This document shows, one piece after another, positions 34,129 to 42,084 of a stretch of DNA of 64,000 nt; positions within the stretch are counted from its first letter, which is position 1, and each line of letters begins with the position of its first letter. The stretch is from Betaproteobacteria bacterium (lineage in GTDB: Bacteria; Pseudomonadota; Gammaproteobacteria; Burkholderiales; SG8-39). The DNA is taken from positions 186,001-250,000 of the forward strand of contig SCTY01000071.1 in NCBI GenBank assembly GCA_004297625.1, in the 5' to 3' direction. Under the pieces are notes generated by a model, which worked only from the letters and a program-made list of their open reading frames with translations, ran no database searches and had not been told where the DNA came from. The position numbers were made by a program, and so were the translations under genes.

Positions 34129-35568
34129 CTAGGCAGCGGCCGCGCTTGCGGCGTTCTCTCCGGCGATGCGGCCGGAGACGAACGCCCAGGCGAGGTGATG
34201 GCCGTGCCCGCGCAGCAACAGCCCGCCCTGGCCGGTCGAGCCGGCCGCGTAGAGCCCGCCGATCGGTTTGCCGCCGCGATCGAGCACTTCCATTTTCCTG
34301 GACACCGCGAGCCCGCCGTCCGCGAGCACCACGTAAGAATGGATCGGCCCGAGGAGCAGGTAAGGCGGTTTCGCCTCCCTGCCTGCAAGACTTGCGCGCA
34401 GTTTTTCCGGAATGAGGCCTCTTAGCCGCGCTACTTCGTCCACCGTGTCGGCGAGCGCGCAAATGTCCGGGCGCGTGCGCCGGTAGTCGTCGATGTAGGC
34501 ATAGGCGACGCCCGGCGCGGTCGAGACATAGTTCGGCCAGCGCGAAAACGCTTCCATCGCTTGCGCGTCGAGCAGCGCGTAAGCCTGCCTTTCCGGCTGG
34601 CGCGCGATGGCAAAGCCGAGGCTTTCGCCTTCGCGCCGGAAGAGATCGCCGTTTCCGTTGACGAGCAGGGCCCCCTTGTCGAAGAGATTCGTTTCGGGCG
34701 CGAGCGCCGTCGTGAGGAAGCTCAAGATGAACGGCCGGATCACCGGCGCCGGCACGCGGCGCAAAGCGAAGCGCATGAGCGTCGTGATCGGCCGCACGGG
34801 CGGCAGGCCAAGCCACCACGGCGAGCGCGCAGGGGCCCGGAAGCGGTAGCGCGGATCGCCGAACGCGAGGTCGCCGTTGAGGATCACCCCGCCGACCTCG
34901 CGGGCCATGCGCTGGCAATCGCCCTCGGCATGGACGTTGACTGCCTGAAGGCCGTGAAACTCGGGCGCCGCATATTCGCTGCGGAAGGCGGCCGATGCGC
35001 TGAAGTCGCCGCCTGCGAGCACCACGCTTCGCGAAAGCAGGCGTTCTTGCGCCGTTTCGACTCCGATGACGCTCGAGTCGTCGAGCAACAGTTTTTGAGC
35101 TTTTGAATTCAAGACGACTTCGACCCCGGCGCGGCGCGCGCGGCGCGAGAGGTGATAGACGAAGGCGCGCGAGTTCGGCAGCACGTTATGCATGCGCGGC
35201 TTGCGGTGCGGCGGCTCGGGGAGGGGGCCGTAGAACTCGAGGCCGGATGCGCGCAGCCAGGCGAGCGCCGCCGCAGCGTTGTCGGCGAGCAAGCGCGCGA
35301 GGTCCAGGTTGTCGCGGTGCGCGAGCGCTCCGGCCCACGCGGGGAAATCGGCGAGGTGCTCGGCCGGGCTGTCGTCGACGCCCGCCGCCTTCTGGTCGGG
35401 CGTGCCCGCCGCGGTCACCGAGCCGATGGAGAGGGCCGTGCTGCCGCCGAGCGCGTCGGCTTTTTCCAGCAGGATGACTTTGCGGCCGAGCTCCGCCGCG
35501 GTGATCGCCGCGGCGAGGCCGGCGCCGCCGCCGCCGACAACCACGACCTCGCAGCTGCGCTCGGTCAC
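34129..35568 (-). CDS. FAD-dependent fumarate reductase/KstD-like oxidoreductase
   Basis: A 479-residue flavoprotein of the FAD_binding_2 family. The GTG at 35568 opens an N-terminal FAD motif (VVVVGGGGAGLAAAITAAELGRKVILLEKA), followed by GGSTALSIGSV and a C-terminal GGLYAAGSTGQGGLLLRGHGHHLAWAFVSG. Relatives desaturate or reduce C-C bonds next to carbonyls. It is translationally coupled (GTGA) to the IclR gene upstream, so it is probably part of that regulator's regulon. Substrate unknown. Confidence 0.85.
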   Translation of the reverse strand: MTERSCEVVVVGGGGAGLAAAITAAELGRKVILLEKADALGGSTALSIGSVTAAGTPDQKAAGVDDSPAEHLADFPAWAGALAHRDNLDLARLLADNAAAALAWLRASGLEFYGPLPEPPHRKPRMHNVLPNSRAFVYHLSRRARRAGVEVVLNSKAQKLLLDDSSVIGVETAQERLLSRSVVLAGGDFSASAAFRSEYAAPEFHGLQAVNVHAEGDCQRMAREVGGVILNGDLAFGDPRYRFRAPARSPWWLGLPPVRPITTLMRFALRRVPAPVIRPFILSFLTTALAPETNLFDKGALLVNGNGDLFRREGESLGFAIARQPERQAYALLDAQAMEAFSRWPNYVSTAPGVAYAYIDDYRRTRPDICALADTVDEVARLRGLIPEKLRASLAGREAKPPYLLLGPIHSYVVLADGGLAVSRKMEVLDRGGKPIGGLYAAGSTGQGGLLLRGHGHHLAWAFVSGRIAGENAASAAAA

Positions 35569-36422
35569 GTCGAGATCGGCGTGAGCGGGCCGGTCGGCTC
35601 CTGCGGCCAGCTCCCGCCGAGGCGCGCGGCCGCGGCCTTCACCGCCGGCACCCACGAGAGAAGATCGTCGCGGCTGCGGCGCGCGGTCGGCGCGGCGACC
35701 GTCACGACGCCGACGCAAGCGCGGGTTCCGTCCAGCCGTTGCGCGAACACCGGAACGCCGATCGCCGAGACGCCGACCGCGTGCTCTTCGAACGAGACCG
35801 CGTAGCCCTGCGCGCCGGTGCGCTTGAGCTCCTTGCGGAAGGCTTCCGGCGTGACGATCGAGTGCGGCGTCATCGCCTTGAATCTCTTCGCCTTCACGAG
35901 CTTGAGCGCCTGCTCGAGCGGCAGCGTCGCGAGCCACGCTTTGCCGGCGGCGTGGGTGTGCAGGCCGATCTCGAGGCTGTAGTGCGGATCGATCTGCAGC
36001 ACCTGCCGGCGGGGAAGGAGCGAGAGCACCCAGGTGAGCCTCGGCAGCGGCGCGATGTCCTCGACGACCGCGAGGCGCACCAGCTCTCCAGTGTGGTCGG
36101 CGAGCGGCAGCAGGATGGCGCGGCTTTGCTCGAGCAGCCGCGCGCCCGAGAGCTTGCGCAGCGCGAGGTTGCTCACCCGCAGCGTCAGGCAATAGTTCGC
36201 CGTGCGGTCGTCATGGAACACGTAGCCGCAGGCTTCGAGCGTGTTCAGCAGCTTGAAGGCGATCGCCTTGTTGACGCCGCCGAGGCGCTCGACGATCTCG
36301 CTGAACGAGAGCCCTTCGGGCATGTCGGCGAGCCACTCGATGATCTTCAGCGCGCGCTCGACCGAGGCGATGGACTCGGCGCGCGTTTCATCGAGGGGCG
36401 GAGACAGGGCTTCGGCAGTCAT
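35565..36422 (-). CDS. IclR-family transcriptional regulator
   Basis: A 285-residue regulator with an N-terminal winged helix (SIASVERALKIIEWLADMPEGLSFSEIVERLGGVNKAIAFKLLNTLEACGYV) and the C-terminal effector domain (SLEIGLHTHAAGKAWLATLP, later FEEHAVGVSAIGVPVFA). IclR members often control protocatechuate and other aromatic genes. A perfect 18-base palindrome overlaps its own start codon, pointing to autoregulation and joint control of the divergent Bug-FAD operon at 36470. Confidence 0.9.
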   Translation of the reverse strand: MTAEALSPPLDETRAESIASVERALKIIEWLADMPEGLSFSEIVERLGGVNKAIAFKLLNTLEACGYVFHDDRTANYCLTLRVSNLALRKLSGARLLEQSRAILLPLADHTGELVRLAVVEDIAPLPRLTWVLSLLPRRQVLQIDPHYSLEIGLHTHAAGKAWLATLPLEQALKLVKAKRFKAMTPHSIVTPEAFRKELKRTGAQGYAVSFEEHAVGVSAIGVPVFAQRLDGTRACVGVVTVAAPTARRSRDDLLSWVPAVKAAAARLGGSWPQEPTGPLTPIST

Positions 36423-36439
36423 GGTAACCTAGGTTACCA
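36422..36439. promoter_or_regulatory. Perfect 18-bp palindromic operator TGGTAACCTAGGTTACCA
   Basis: The site overlaps the first base of the IclR gene (start at 36422) and lies 30 bases upstream of the divergent Bug receptor gene. TGG-N12-CCA is the general shape of IclR-family operators. Both position and symmetry support it as the binding site of the adjacent regulator. Confidence 0.75.
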
Positions 36440-36469
36440 CTGGTTCCGCGCGTTGCAGGGGGAGTCCCA

Positions 36470-37420
36470 ATGTCACGCTGGCTTTCGTTGATGGTCGCTC
36501 TGCTCGTCACCCAGGCCGCCGCCCAGACCTTTCCATCGAAGCCGATCAAGATCATCGTGCCGTACCCGGCCGGGGGATCGACCGACCAGATGGCGCGCAT
36601 GATCGCGCCGCGCCTGTCGGCCGCGCTCGGCCAGCCGGTCATCATCGAGAACAACGGCGGCGGCGCCACCATGATCGGCACCGGCCAGGCGGCGCGCGCG
36701 CCGGCCGACGGCTACACGCTGCTCGCGACGGCCAACGTGTTCGCGGTGAACACGCTGCTCCACAAGTCGCCGAGCTACAAGGTCGAGGACTTCATCCCGG
36801 TCGCCGGCATCGCGAGCTATCCCTACGTGCTCACCGTGCACCCCTCGGTTCCGGCGAAGAACGTCGCCGAGCTCATCGACTACGCCAAGCGCCAGCCCGA
36901 CAAGGTGAACGCGGTATCGCTCGGGCCGGGCGGCGTCACTCACCTCCTCAACGAGCGCTTCGAAGCGCTGGCCGGCGTCAAGATCACCGATATCCACTAC
37001 CGCGGCTCGGCACCGGCGATCACCGACATCCTGTCGGGCCAGGTGCAGATGTACTTCGACACGGTGGTGACCGCCATGCCGCAGATCCGCGCCGGCAAGC
37101 TGCGCGCGCTCGCGGTGTCGACCGAAGAGCGCTCGCCGCTTCTGCCGGACGTCCCCACCTTCAAGGAAATCGGCTTCCCGGGGATGACGCAGCGCGGCTG
37201 GTTCGGCATCTTTGCGCCGGCCGCCACGCCGCGCCCCATAGTCGAGCGCCTCAACAAGGAAGTGCTTGCGGCGAGCGCTGCCGAGGAAGCCCGCGCGCGC
37301 TTCGAGCGCGACGGCCTCACGCGCATGACGTTCACGCCGGGCGAGTTCGACGCCTTCATCAAGAACGACCTCGTGCCATGGGAGCGGGCGCTCAAGGCGC
37401 TGAACATCCACATCGAATGA
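36470..37420 (+). CDS. Bug-type tripartite tricarboxylate transporter receptor
   Basis: A 316-residue periplasmic receptor with signal peptide SRWLSLMVALLVTQAAAQ and motifs FPSKPIKIIVPYPAGGSTDQMAR, ENNGGGATMIGTGQAARAPADGYTLL and IHYRGSAPAITDILSGQVQ. It is the first gene after the IclR operator and is coupled to the FAD oxidoreductase gene by ATGA. It probably captures the inducing aromatic acid. Confidence 0.9.
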   Translation: MSRWLSLMVALLVTQAAAQTFPSKPIKIIVPYPAGGSTDQMARMIAPRLSAALGQPVIIENNGGGATMIGTGQAARAPADGYTLLATANVFAVNTLLHKSPSYKVEDFIPVAGIASYPYVLTVHPSVPAKNVAELIDYAKRQPDKVNAVSLGPGGVTHLLNERFEALAGVKITDIHYRGSAPAITDILSGQVQMYFDTVVTAMPQIRAGKLRALAVSTEERSPLLPDVPTFKEIGFPGMTQRGWFGIFAPAATPRPIVERLNKEVLAASAAEEARARFERDGLTRMTFTPGEFDAFIKNDLVPWERALKALNIHIE

Positions 37421-38745
37421 GCTGCGATGTCGCGGTGATCGGCGGCGGGCTCTCGGGCCTGGCGTGCGCCTTGCGCGTCGCGATGGCCGGGAAGAGAGTC
37501 GTCGTCTTCGAGCGCTCGAGCGAGGAGCGCTATCCCTGCAATTCGCGCATCGCCACCGGCGTGTTCCATGTTGCAATGAATTCCGTATCCCTTGATCCGC
37601 GAACGTTGGAGGCTCGTGTGAGAGAGGCAGTCGGGGAAGGCGCCCGTGCGGATCTCGTCTCCGCGCTTTGCCGCAACGCCGGCCGCGCCGTGGGCTGGCT
37701 GCGCGAATCCGGCGGCGCGCAGTTCATCCGCGGCGGCGAGGCGCCTTTCTACGACCACGTGCTCGCGCCTTCGACGATCGGGCAGGTGGGCCGCCCATGG
37801 CAGGGCAAAGGCGCCGACGTGCTGCTCGGCTCGCTCGAGCAAAAGCTCGTGGCGCACGGCGGGCGCGTGCTGCGCGGCCATGCCGCCGCCGAGCTGAAGA
37901 TGCAGAACGGGCGCTGCATCGGTCTCCGCGGCGAAGGCTTCGACGTGGCCGCGCGCGACGTGGTGATCGCCGATGGGGGTTATCAAAACGACCCGGTGCA
38001 GACGAAAAAACGCATCTCTCCCGTCCCCGAGCGCCTCGTGCAGCGAAACGCGCGCACCGGCTGCGGAGACGGCCTGCAGATGGCGCTCGCCGCGGGCGCG
38101 GCGCTCGCCGACCGCGGCGGCTTCTACGGCCACCTGCAATCGCGCAGCGCGCTCACCGACGACCGGCTGTGGCCTTATCCGTGGGCCGACGAGCTCGCGC
38201 GCGCCTGCATCGTCGTCGGAAGCGACGGCAGGCGCATCGCCGACGAAAGCAGGGGCGGCGTCTACCTCGCGAACCGCATCGCGGCGCTGCCGGATCCGGC
38301 TTCGGCGTGGGTGATCTGCGATCACCTCGCATGGGAAGGCCCGGGCGCCGAGCGGCATACCTCTCCCAACCCGCTTCTCGAGCGCATGGGCGGGGCGCTG
38401 CAGCGCGCGCCGACCATCGAAGCGCTCGCGGCCGAAACCGGGATCGACGCCGGCGGCCTCGCCGCCACGATCGCCGACTACAACGCCGGCTTGCCCGCGT
38501 GGCCGATCCGCAAGTGGCCGTTCTATGCGTTGCCGATCGTTCCCGGAATCACGTATACCTTCGGCGGCATCGCGGTCGACGGCGACTCGCGCGCGCTGCG
38601 CGAGGACGCAACGCCGCTCGAAGGGCTGTACGCCGCCGGGTCCACCACGGGAGGCCTCGAGGGCGGCGAGCGCTTCGGCTACGTCGGCGGGCTGGTCAAG
38701 GCGGCCGTTACCGGGCTCCTCGCGGCGGAGCACATTTGCAGATGA
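37417..38745 (+). CDS. FAD-dependent oxidoreductase (FAD_binding_2 family)
   Basis: A 442-residue flavoprotein with the FAD-binding start CDVAVIGGGLSGLACALRVAMAGKRVVVFERS and the C-terminal GLYAAGSTTGGLEGGERFGYVGGLVKAAVTG. It resembles tricarballylate dehydrogenase or fumarate reductase-like enzymes without the haem domain. It overlaps the Bug receptor upstream and a small unknown gene downstream (both ATGA). It is a second, divergent homologue of the FAD gene across the IclR region; the pair may act on related substrates. Confidence 0.85.
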   Translation: MSCDVAVIGGGLSGLACALRVAMAGKRVVVFERSSEERYPCNSRIATGVFHVAMNSVSLDPRTLEARVREAVGEGARADLVSALCRNAGRAVGWLRESGGAQFIRGGEAPFYDHVLAPSTIGQVGRPWQGKGADVLLGSLEQKLVAHGGRVLRGHAAAELKMQNGRCIGLRGEGFDVAARDVVIADGGYQNDPVQTKKRISPVPERLVQRNARTGCGDGLQMALAAGAALADRGGFYGHLQSRSALTDDRLWPYPWADELARACIVVGSDGRRIADESRGGVYLANRIAALPDPASAWVICDHLAWEGPGAERHTSPNPLLERMGGALQRAPTIEALAAETGIDAGGLAATIADYNAGLPAWPIRKWPFYALPIVPGITYTFGGIAVDGDSRALREDATPLEGLYAAGSTTGGLEGGERFGYVGGLVKAAVTGLLAAEHICR

Positions 38746-39053
38746 GCGCTTCACCGAAGGTCGCAGCCACGGCGATGCGGCTGCTGGGAGACTGGCGGCG
38801 CATCTCGCAGGGCCATGTCGCGCTTGCGACCGGCTGCTCGTGCGGCGTCGGCCTCAGCAATCTGCGCGTGCAGGATTTCGAGCAGGACATCCTCGAGTTT
38901 CTGCGCGGCAAGCATGGCGACGCCTGTTCCCAGGCGACCATTACCGACTTATTGACCGACATCGCGCGCACCAACGATGTGAAGGCGAGAGCGCTGCTCA
39001 AGGATCTCGAGGGCAGCATCGATTCGTTCGAGCAGCAGCACAGTGGACGTTAG
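38742..39053 (+). CDS. Small conserved-looking protein of unknown function
   Basis: A 103-residue soluble protein (SASPKVAATAMRLLGDWRRISQGHVALATGCSCGVGLSNLRVQDFEQDILEFL...). It has a CSC pair near residue 32 and a third Cys near 62, so a metal or Fe-S site is possible but unproven. The C-terminal half is helical. It is coupled by ATGA to the FAD oxidoreductase and precedes a Bug receptor by 20 bases. That position suggests an accessory role to the oxidoreductase. Not recognised. Confidence 0.6.
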   Translation: MSASPKVAATAMRLLGDWRRISQGHVALATGCSCGVGLSNLRVQDFEQDILEFLRGKHGDACSQATITDLLTDIARTNDVKARALLKDLEGSIDSFEQQHSGR

Positions 39054-39073
39054 TTCAACCGAGAGGAATCAAC

Positions 39074-40021
39074 ATGCGAATTTGGTGGGTGCTTCTGGGT
39101 CTTGTCTTAATCGGAACAGCGAGTGCGCAAGACTATCCTTCCAAGCCGATCCGCTGGATCGTGCCTTTCCCGCCGGGCGGCGGCGCGGATGCCACCGCGC
39201 GCGCCATCTCGCAGAAGATGATCGAGAACACCGGCAAGAGCATCCTCGTGGACTATCGTCCCGGCGCCGGCGGCAACATCGGCACCGAGTTCGTCGCGCG
39301 CGCCCCGGCCGACGGCTACACGATCCTACAGACCACCAACGGCCATGCGATCCAGCCGCACCTGCGCAAGCTGCCGTGGGACCCGATCAAGGACTTCATT
39401 CCGATCACCGTCGTCGCGAGCTACCCGCTTCTCATCGCGGTGCACCCTTCGGTGCCGGCGCAGAACCTCAAGGAGCTGATCGCCTATGCCAAGGCCAATC
39501 CTGGCAAGCTGACTTACGGGTCCTCGGGCACCGGCGGGCCGCTGCACATCGGCGCCGAGATCTTCAAGCGCGCCGCGGGCGTCGACATCCTGCACGTGCC
39601 GTACAAGGGCAACGCGCCGATGACTTTGGCGGTGGTCTCGGGCGAGGTCAGCATGGTGTTCGACAGCATGACCGGGCCGCTGCCGCAGATCCGCGCCGGC
39701 AAGCTGCGCGCCATCGGCTACATGGGCGAGAAGCGCTCGCCGCAGCTCCCCGACGTGCCGACCGCGAAGGAGCAGGGCGTGCCGGCGGTGTACGCCGCCT
39801 GGAACGGCATGATGGCGCCGGCCGGCACGCCGACCGAGGCGATCGCCTGGCTGCACCGCGAAATCGTGCGCGCCGTGGCGTCGAAAGAGGTCACCGAGCG
39901 GCTCTCCGGCCTCGGCTACGAGCCGGGCACGCTGCCGCAGGGCGAGTTCGCAAGAATGGTCGCCGCCGACGTCGAGCGGTTCGGGAAGATCATCAAGGAA
40001 GTGGGTATCCGTGCCGAGTAA
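39074..40021 (+). CDS. Bug-type tripartite tricarboxylate transporter receptor
   Basis: A 315-residue periplasmic receptor with signal peptide RIWWVLLGLVLIGTASAQ and motifs YPSKPIRWIVPFPPGGGADATAR, YRPGAGGNIGTEFVARAPADGYTIL and VPYKGNAPMTLAVVSGEVS. An AGAGGAA ribosome binding site precedes it. Its end overlaps the HyuA start (GTG at 40011), linking the ligand to the hydantoinase-like enzyme. Confidence 0.9.
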   Translation: MRIWWVLLGLVLIGTASAQDYPSKPIRWIVPFPPGGGADATARAISQKMIENTGKSILVDYRPGAGGNIGTEFVARAPADGYTILQTTNGHAIQPHLRKLPWDPIKDFIPITVVASYPLLIAVHPSVPAQNLKELIAYAKANPGKLTYGSSGTGGPLHIGAEIFKRAAGVDILHVPYKGNAPMTLAVVSGEVSMVFDSMTGPLPQIRAGKLRAIGYMGEKRSPQLPDVPTAKEQGVPAVYAAWNGMMAPAGTPTEAIAWLHREIVRAVASKEVTERLSGLGYEPGTLPQGEFARMVAADVERFGKIIKEVGIRAE

Positions 40022-42083
40022 CTTAAGAATTGCTGCAGATATCGGCGGCACGTTCACCGACGTCGCCGCGTTCGACGAAAGATCGGGCGAGCTGCTCCTC
40101 GGCAAGACGCTCAGCACCCCGGGCCGGCTCGTCGACGGCATCACGCAAGGCGTCGCCAAGGCGGGCACCCGGCTCGCGGACGCGCACCTCTTCCTGCACG
40201 GCTCGACCATCGCCATCAACACCATGCTGGAGAGGAGCGGCGCCAAGGTGGCGCTCGTCACCACGCAGGGCTTCCGCGACATCTACGAGATCGGCCGGGT
40301 GAACCGCCCGGATTCGTTCAACCTGCGCTTCAAGAAGCACGAGCCGCTGGTGGAGCGCGCGTTGCGCCTGGAAGTGAAGGAGCGGCTGATGTACGACGGC
40401 ACGGTGCGCGAGCCGCTCGACATGGCGAGCCTGGAAGCCGTGGCCGGGCGCATCGAGAAAGAAGGCGACGTCGAGGCGATCGCCGTCCTTTTCATGCATT
40501 CGTACCGCAACGCGCAGCATGAATTGGCGGCAAAAAAATTCCTGGAGAAAAGGTTCCCTGCGGCGTTCGTCACGGTGTCTTCCGAGCTCTCGCAGGAATA
40601 CCGCGAGTTCGAGCGCACCTCGACCGTGGTCGCCAACGCCTACGTCGGACCGCGCGTGCACCGCTACCTGGAGGAGATCGACGCCGAGGCGCGGCGCGCG
40701 GGCTTCTCCGGCAAATTCATGCTGGTGCAGTCGACCGGCGGCCTGTATTCGCTGCGCGAAGCGAAGCAGGACTGCGTGCGCATGATGGAATCCGGCCCGG
40801 CGGCGGGCGTGATCGGCACGCAGGCGATGTGCGGGATCATGGGCATCGCGAACGCCATTTCCTTCGACATGGGCGGCACCACGGCGAAGGCGGGCGTGGT
40901 GCGCGACGGGCTCGCGCTCACGAGCGGCAGCACCATGATCGGCGGCTACTTCACCGGGCTGCCGCTGCTCACGCCGATGATGGACATCCACGAGGTGGGC
41001 ACCGGCGGCGGCAGCATCGCGCGCGTCTCGGCGACCGGCGGCCTGCGCGTCGGCCCGCAGAGCGCCGGAGCGGCGCCGGGCCCGGCGTGCTACGGGCTCG
41101 GCGGCGACGAGCCGACGGTCACCGACGCCAATCTGCTCCTCGGGCGCCTCGCCGAGGACCGGTTTCTCGGCGGCGAGATGAAGCTCGACCGGCGCGCCGC
41201 CGCGGAAGCGATCCGCGCGAAGATCGCCGAGCCGCTCGGCCTCGGCGACGTGGAAGCCGCCTCGGGGATTCTGCGCATCGCGACCGCGTCGATGTCGCAC
41301 GCGGTGAAGGGCGTGACGACCGACCGCGGCCTCGATCCGGGCGAATTTCCGACGCTCTTTTCCTACGGCGGAGCGGGCCCGCTGCACGCCTCCATGGTGG
41401 CGCGCGAGCTGCGCATCCCGCAGGTCGTGATTCCTGCCGCGCCGGGACACTTTTCGGCATTCGGCATGCTGCTCTCCGACTTCCGCAGCGACCTCGTGCA
41501 GTCGCGCTTCGTACGGCTCGACCAGGTGCAGCTCGAGGAGCTCAAGCGCTGGTTCGCCGAGCTCGAGGCGCAGGGCAGCGCCGCGGTGAAGGACGCAAGA
41601 CTCGAGACGCGGCGCCTCGTGGTTTCGCGCGCGCTCGACATGCGCTACGTCGGGCAAGAGCATGCGGTCACCGTCGACGTGCCGTTGTCCGCGTTTTCAC
41701 AGAAAAGTAAATCTTCCATAAAGCGGCATTTCGACGAGCTGCACAAGGAGCGCTACGGCCGCGGCTCGCCCGAGGAGCCGGCGGAGATCGTGAGCATCCG
41801 CAGCACGGTGACCGGCATCATGAAAAAGCCGCGGCTTGCCGAGATCCAGCGTGGGGGCCCGAAAGCGAGCGCCGGTGCTCTCACAGGGGAAAGGCGGGTC
41901 TTTTTCCCGGGTAGGGGCTGGGCGAAATGCCGCACGTACCGGCGCGCCGCGCTCAAGGCCGGCAACCGCATCGCCGGCCCGGCGCTCATCGAGGAACACG
42001 CCTCCACGACGGTGCTGGAGCCCGGCGACACGTTGCGGGTGGACCGTTACGGCAACCTGGTGATTTCGATAGGATTGAGCTGA
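40011..42083 (+). CDS. Hydantoinase/oxoprolinase-family protein, HyuA-like
   Basis: A 690-residue ATP-dependent subunit with the N-terminal phosphate motif ADIGGTFTDVAAFD, the second ASKHA motif ISFDMGGTTAKAGVV near 285, and ESGPAAGVIGTQ. The family includes N-methylhydantoinase A, 5-oxoprolinase and the carboxylases of acetone and acetophenone. It pairs with HyuB two codons downstream. In this setting an ATP-dependent ring opening or carboxylation of a ketone or cyclic amide is plausible. The start is GTG at 40011. Confidence 0.88.
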   Translation: MPSNLRIAADIGGTFTDVAAFDERSGELLLGKTLSTPGRLVDGITQGVAKAGTRLADAHLFLHGSTIAINTMLERSGAKVALVTTQGFRDIYEIGRVNRPDSFNLRFKKHEPLVERALRLEVKERLMYDGTVREPLDMASLEAVAGRIEKEGDVEAIAVLFMHSYRNAQHELAAKKFLEKRFPAAFVTVSSELSQEYREFERTSTVVANAYVGPRVHRYLEEIDAEARRAGFSGKFMLVQSTGGLYSLREAKQDCVRMMESGPAAGVIGTQAMCGIMGIANAISFDMGGTTAKAGVVRDGLALTSGSTMIGGYFTGLPLLTPMMDIHEVGTGGGSIARVSATGGLRVGPQSAGAAPGPACYGLGGDEPTVTDANLLLGRLAEDRFLGGEMKLDRRAAAEAIRAKIAEPLGLGDVEAASGILRIATASMSHAVKGVTTDRGLDPGEFPTLFSYGGAGPLHASMVARELRIPQVVIPAAPGHFSAFGMLLSDFRSDLVQSRFVRLDQVQLEELKRWFAELEAQGSAAVKDARLETRRLVVSRALDMRYVGQEHAVTVDVPLSAFSQKSKSSIKRHFDELHKERYGRGSPEEPAEIVSIRSTVTGIMKKPRLAEIQRGGPKASAGALTGERRVFFPGRGWAKCRTYRRAALKAGNRIAGPALIEEHASTTVLEPGDTLRVDRYGNLVISIGLS

Positions 42084-42084
42084 T

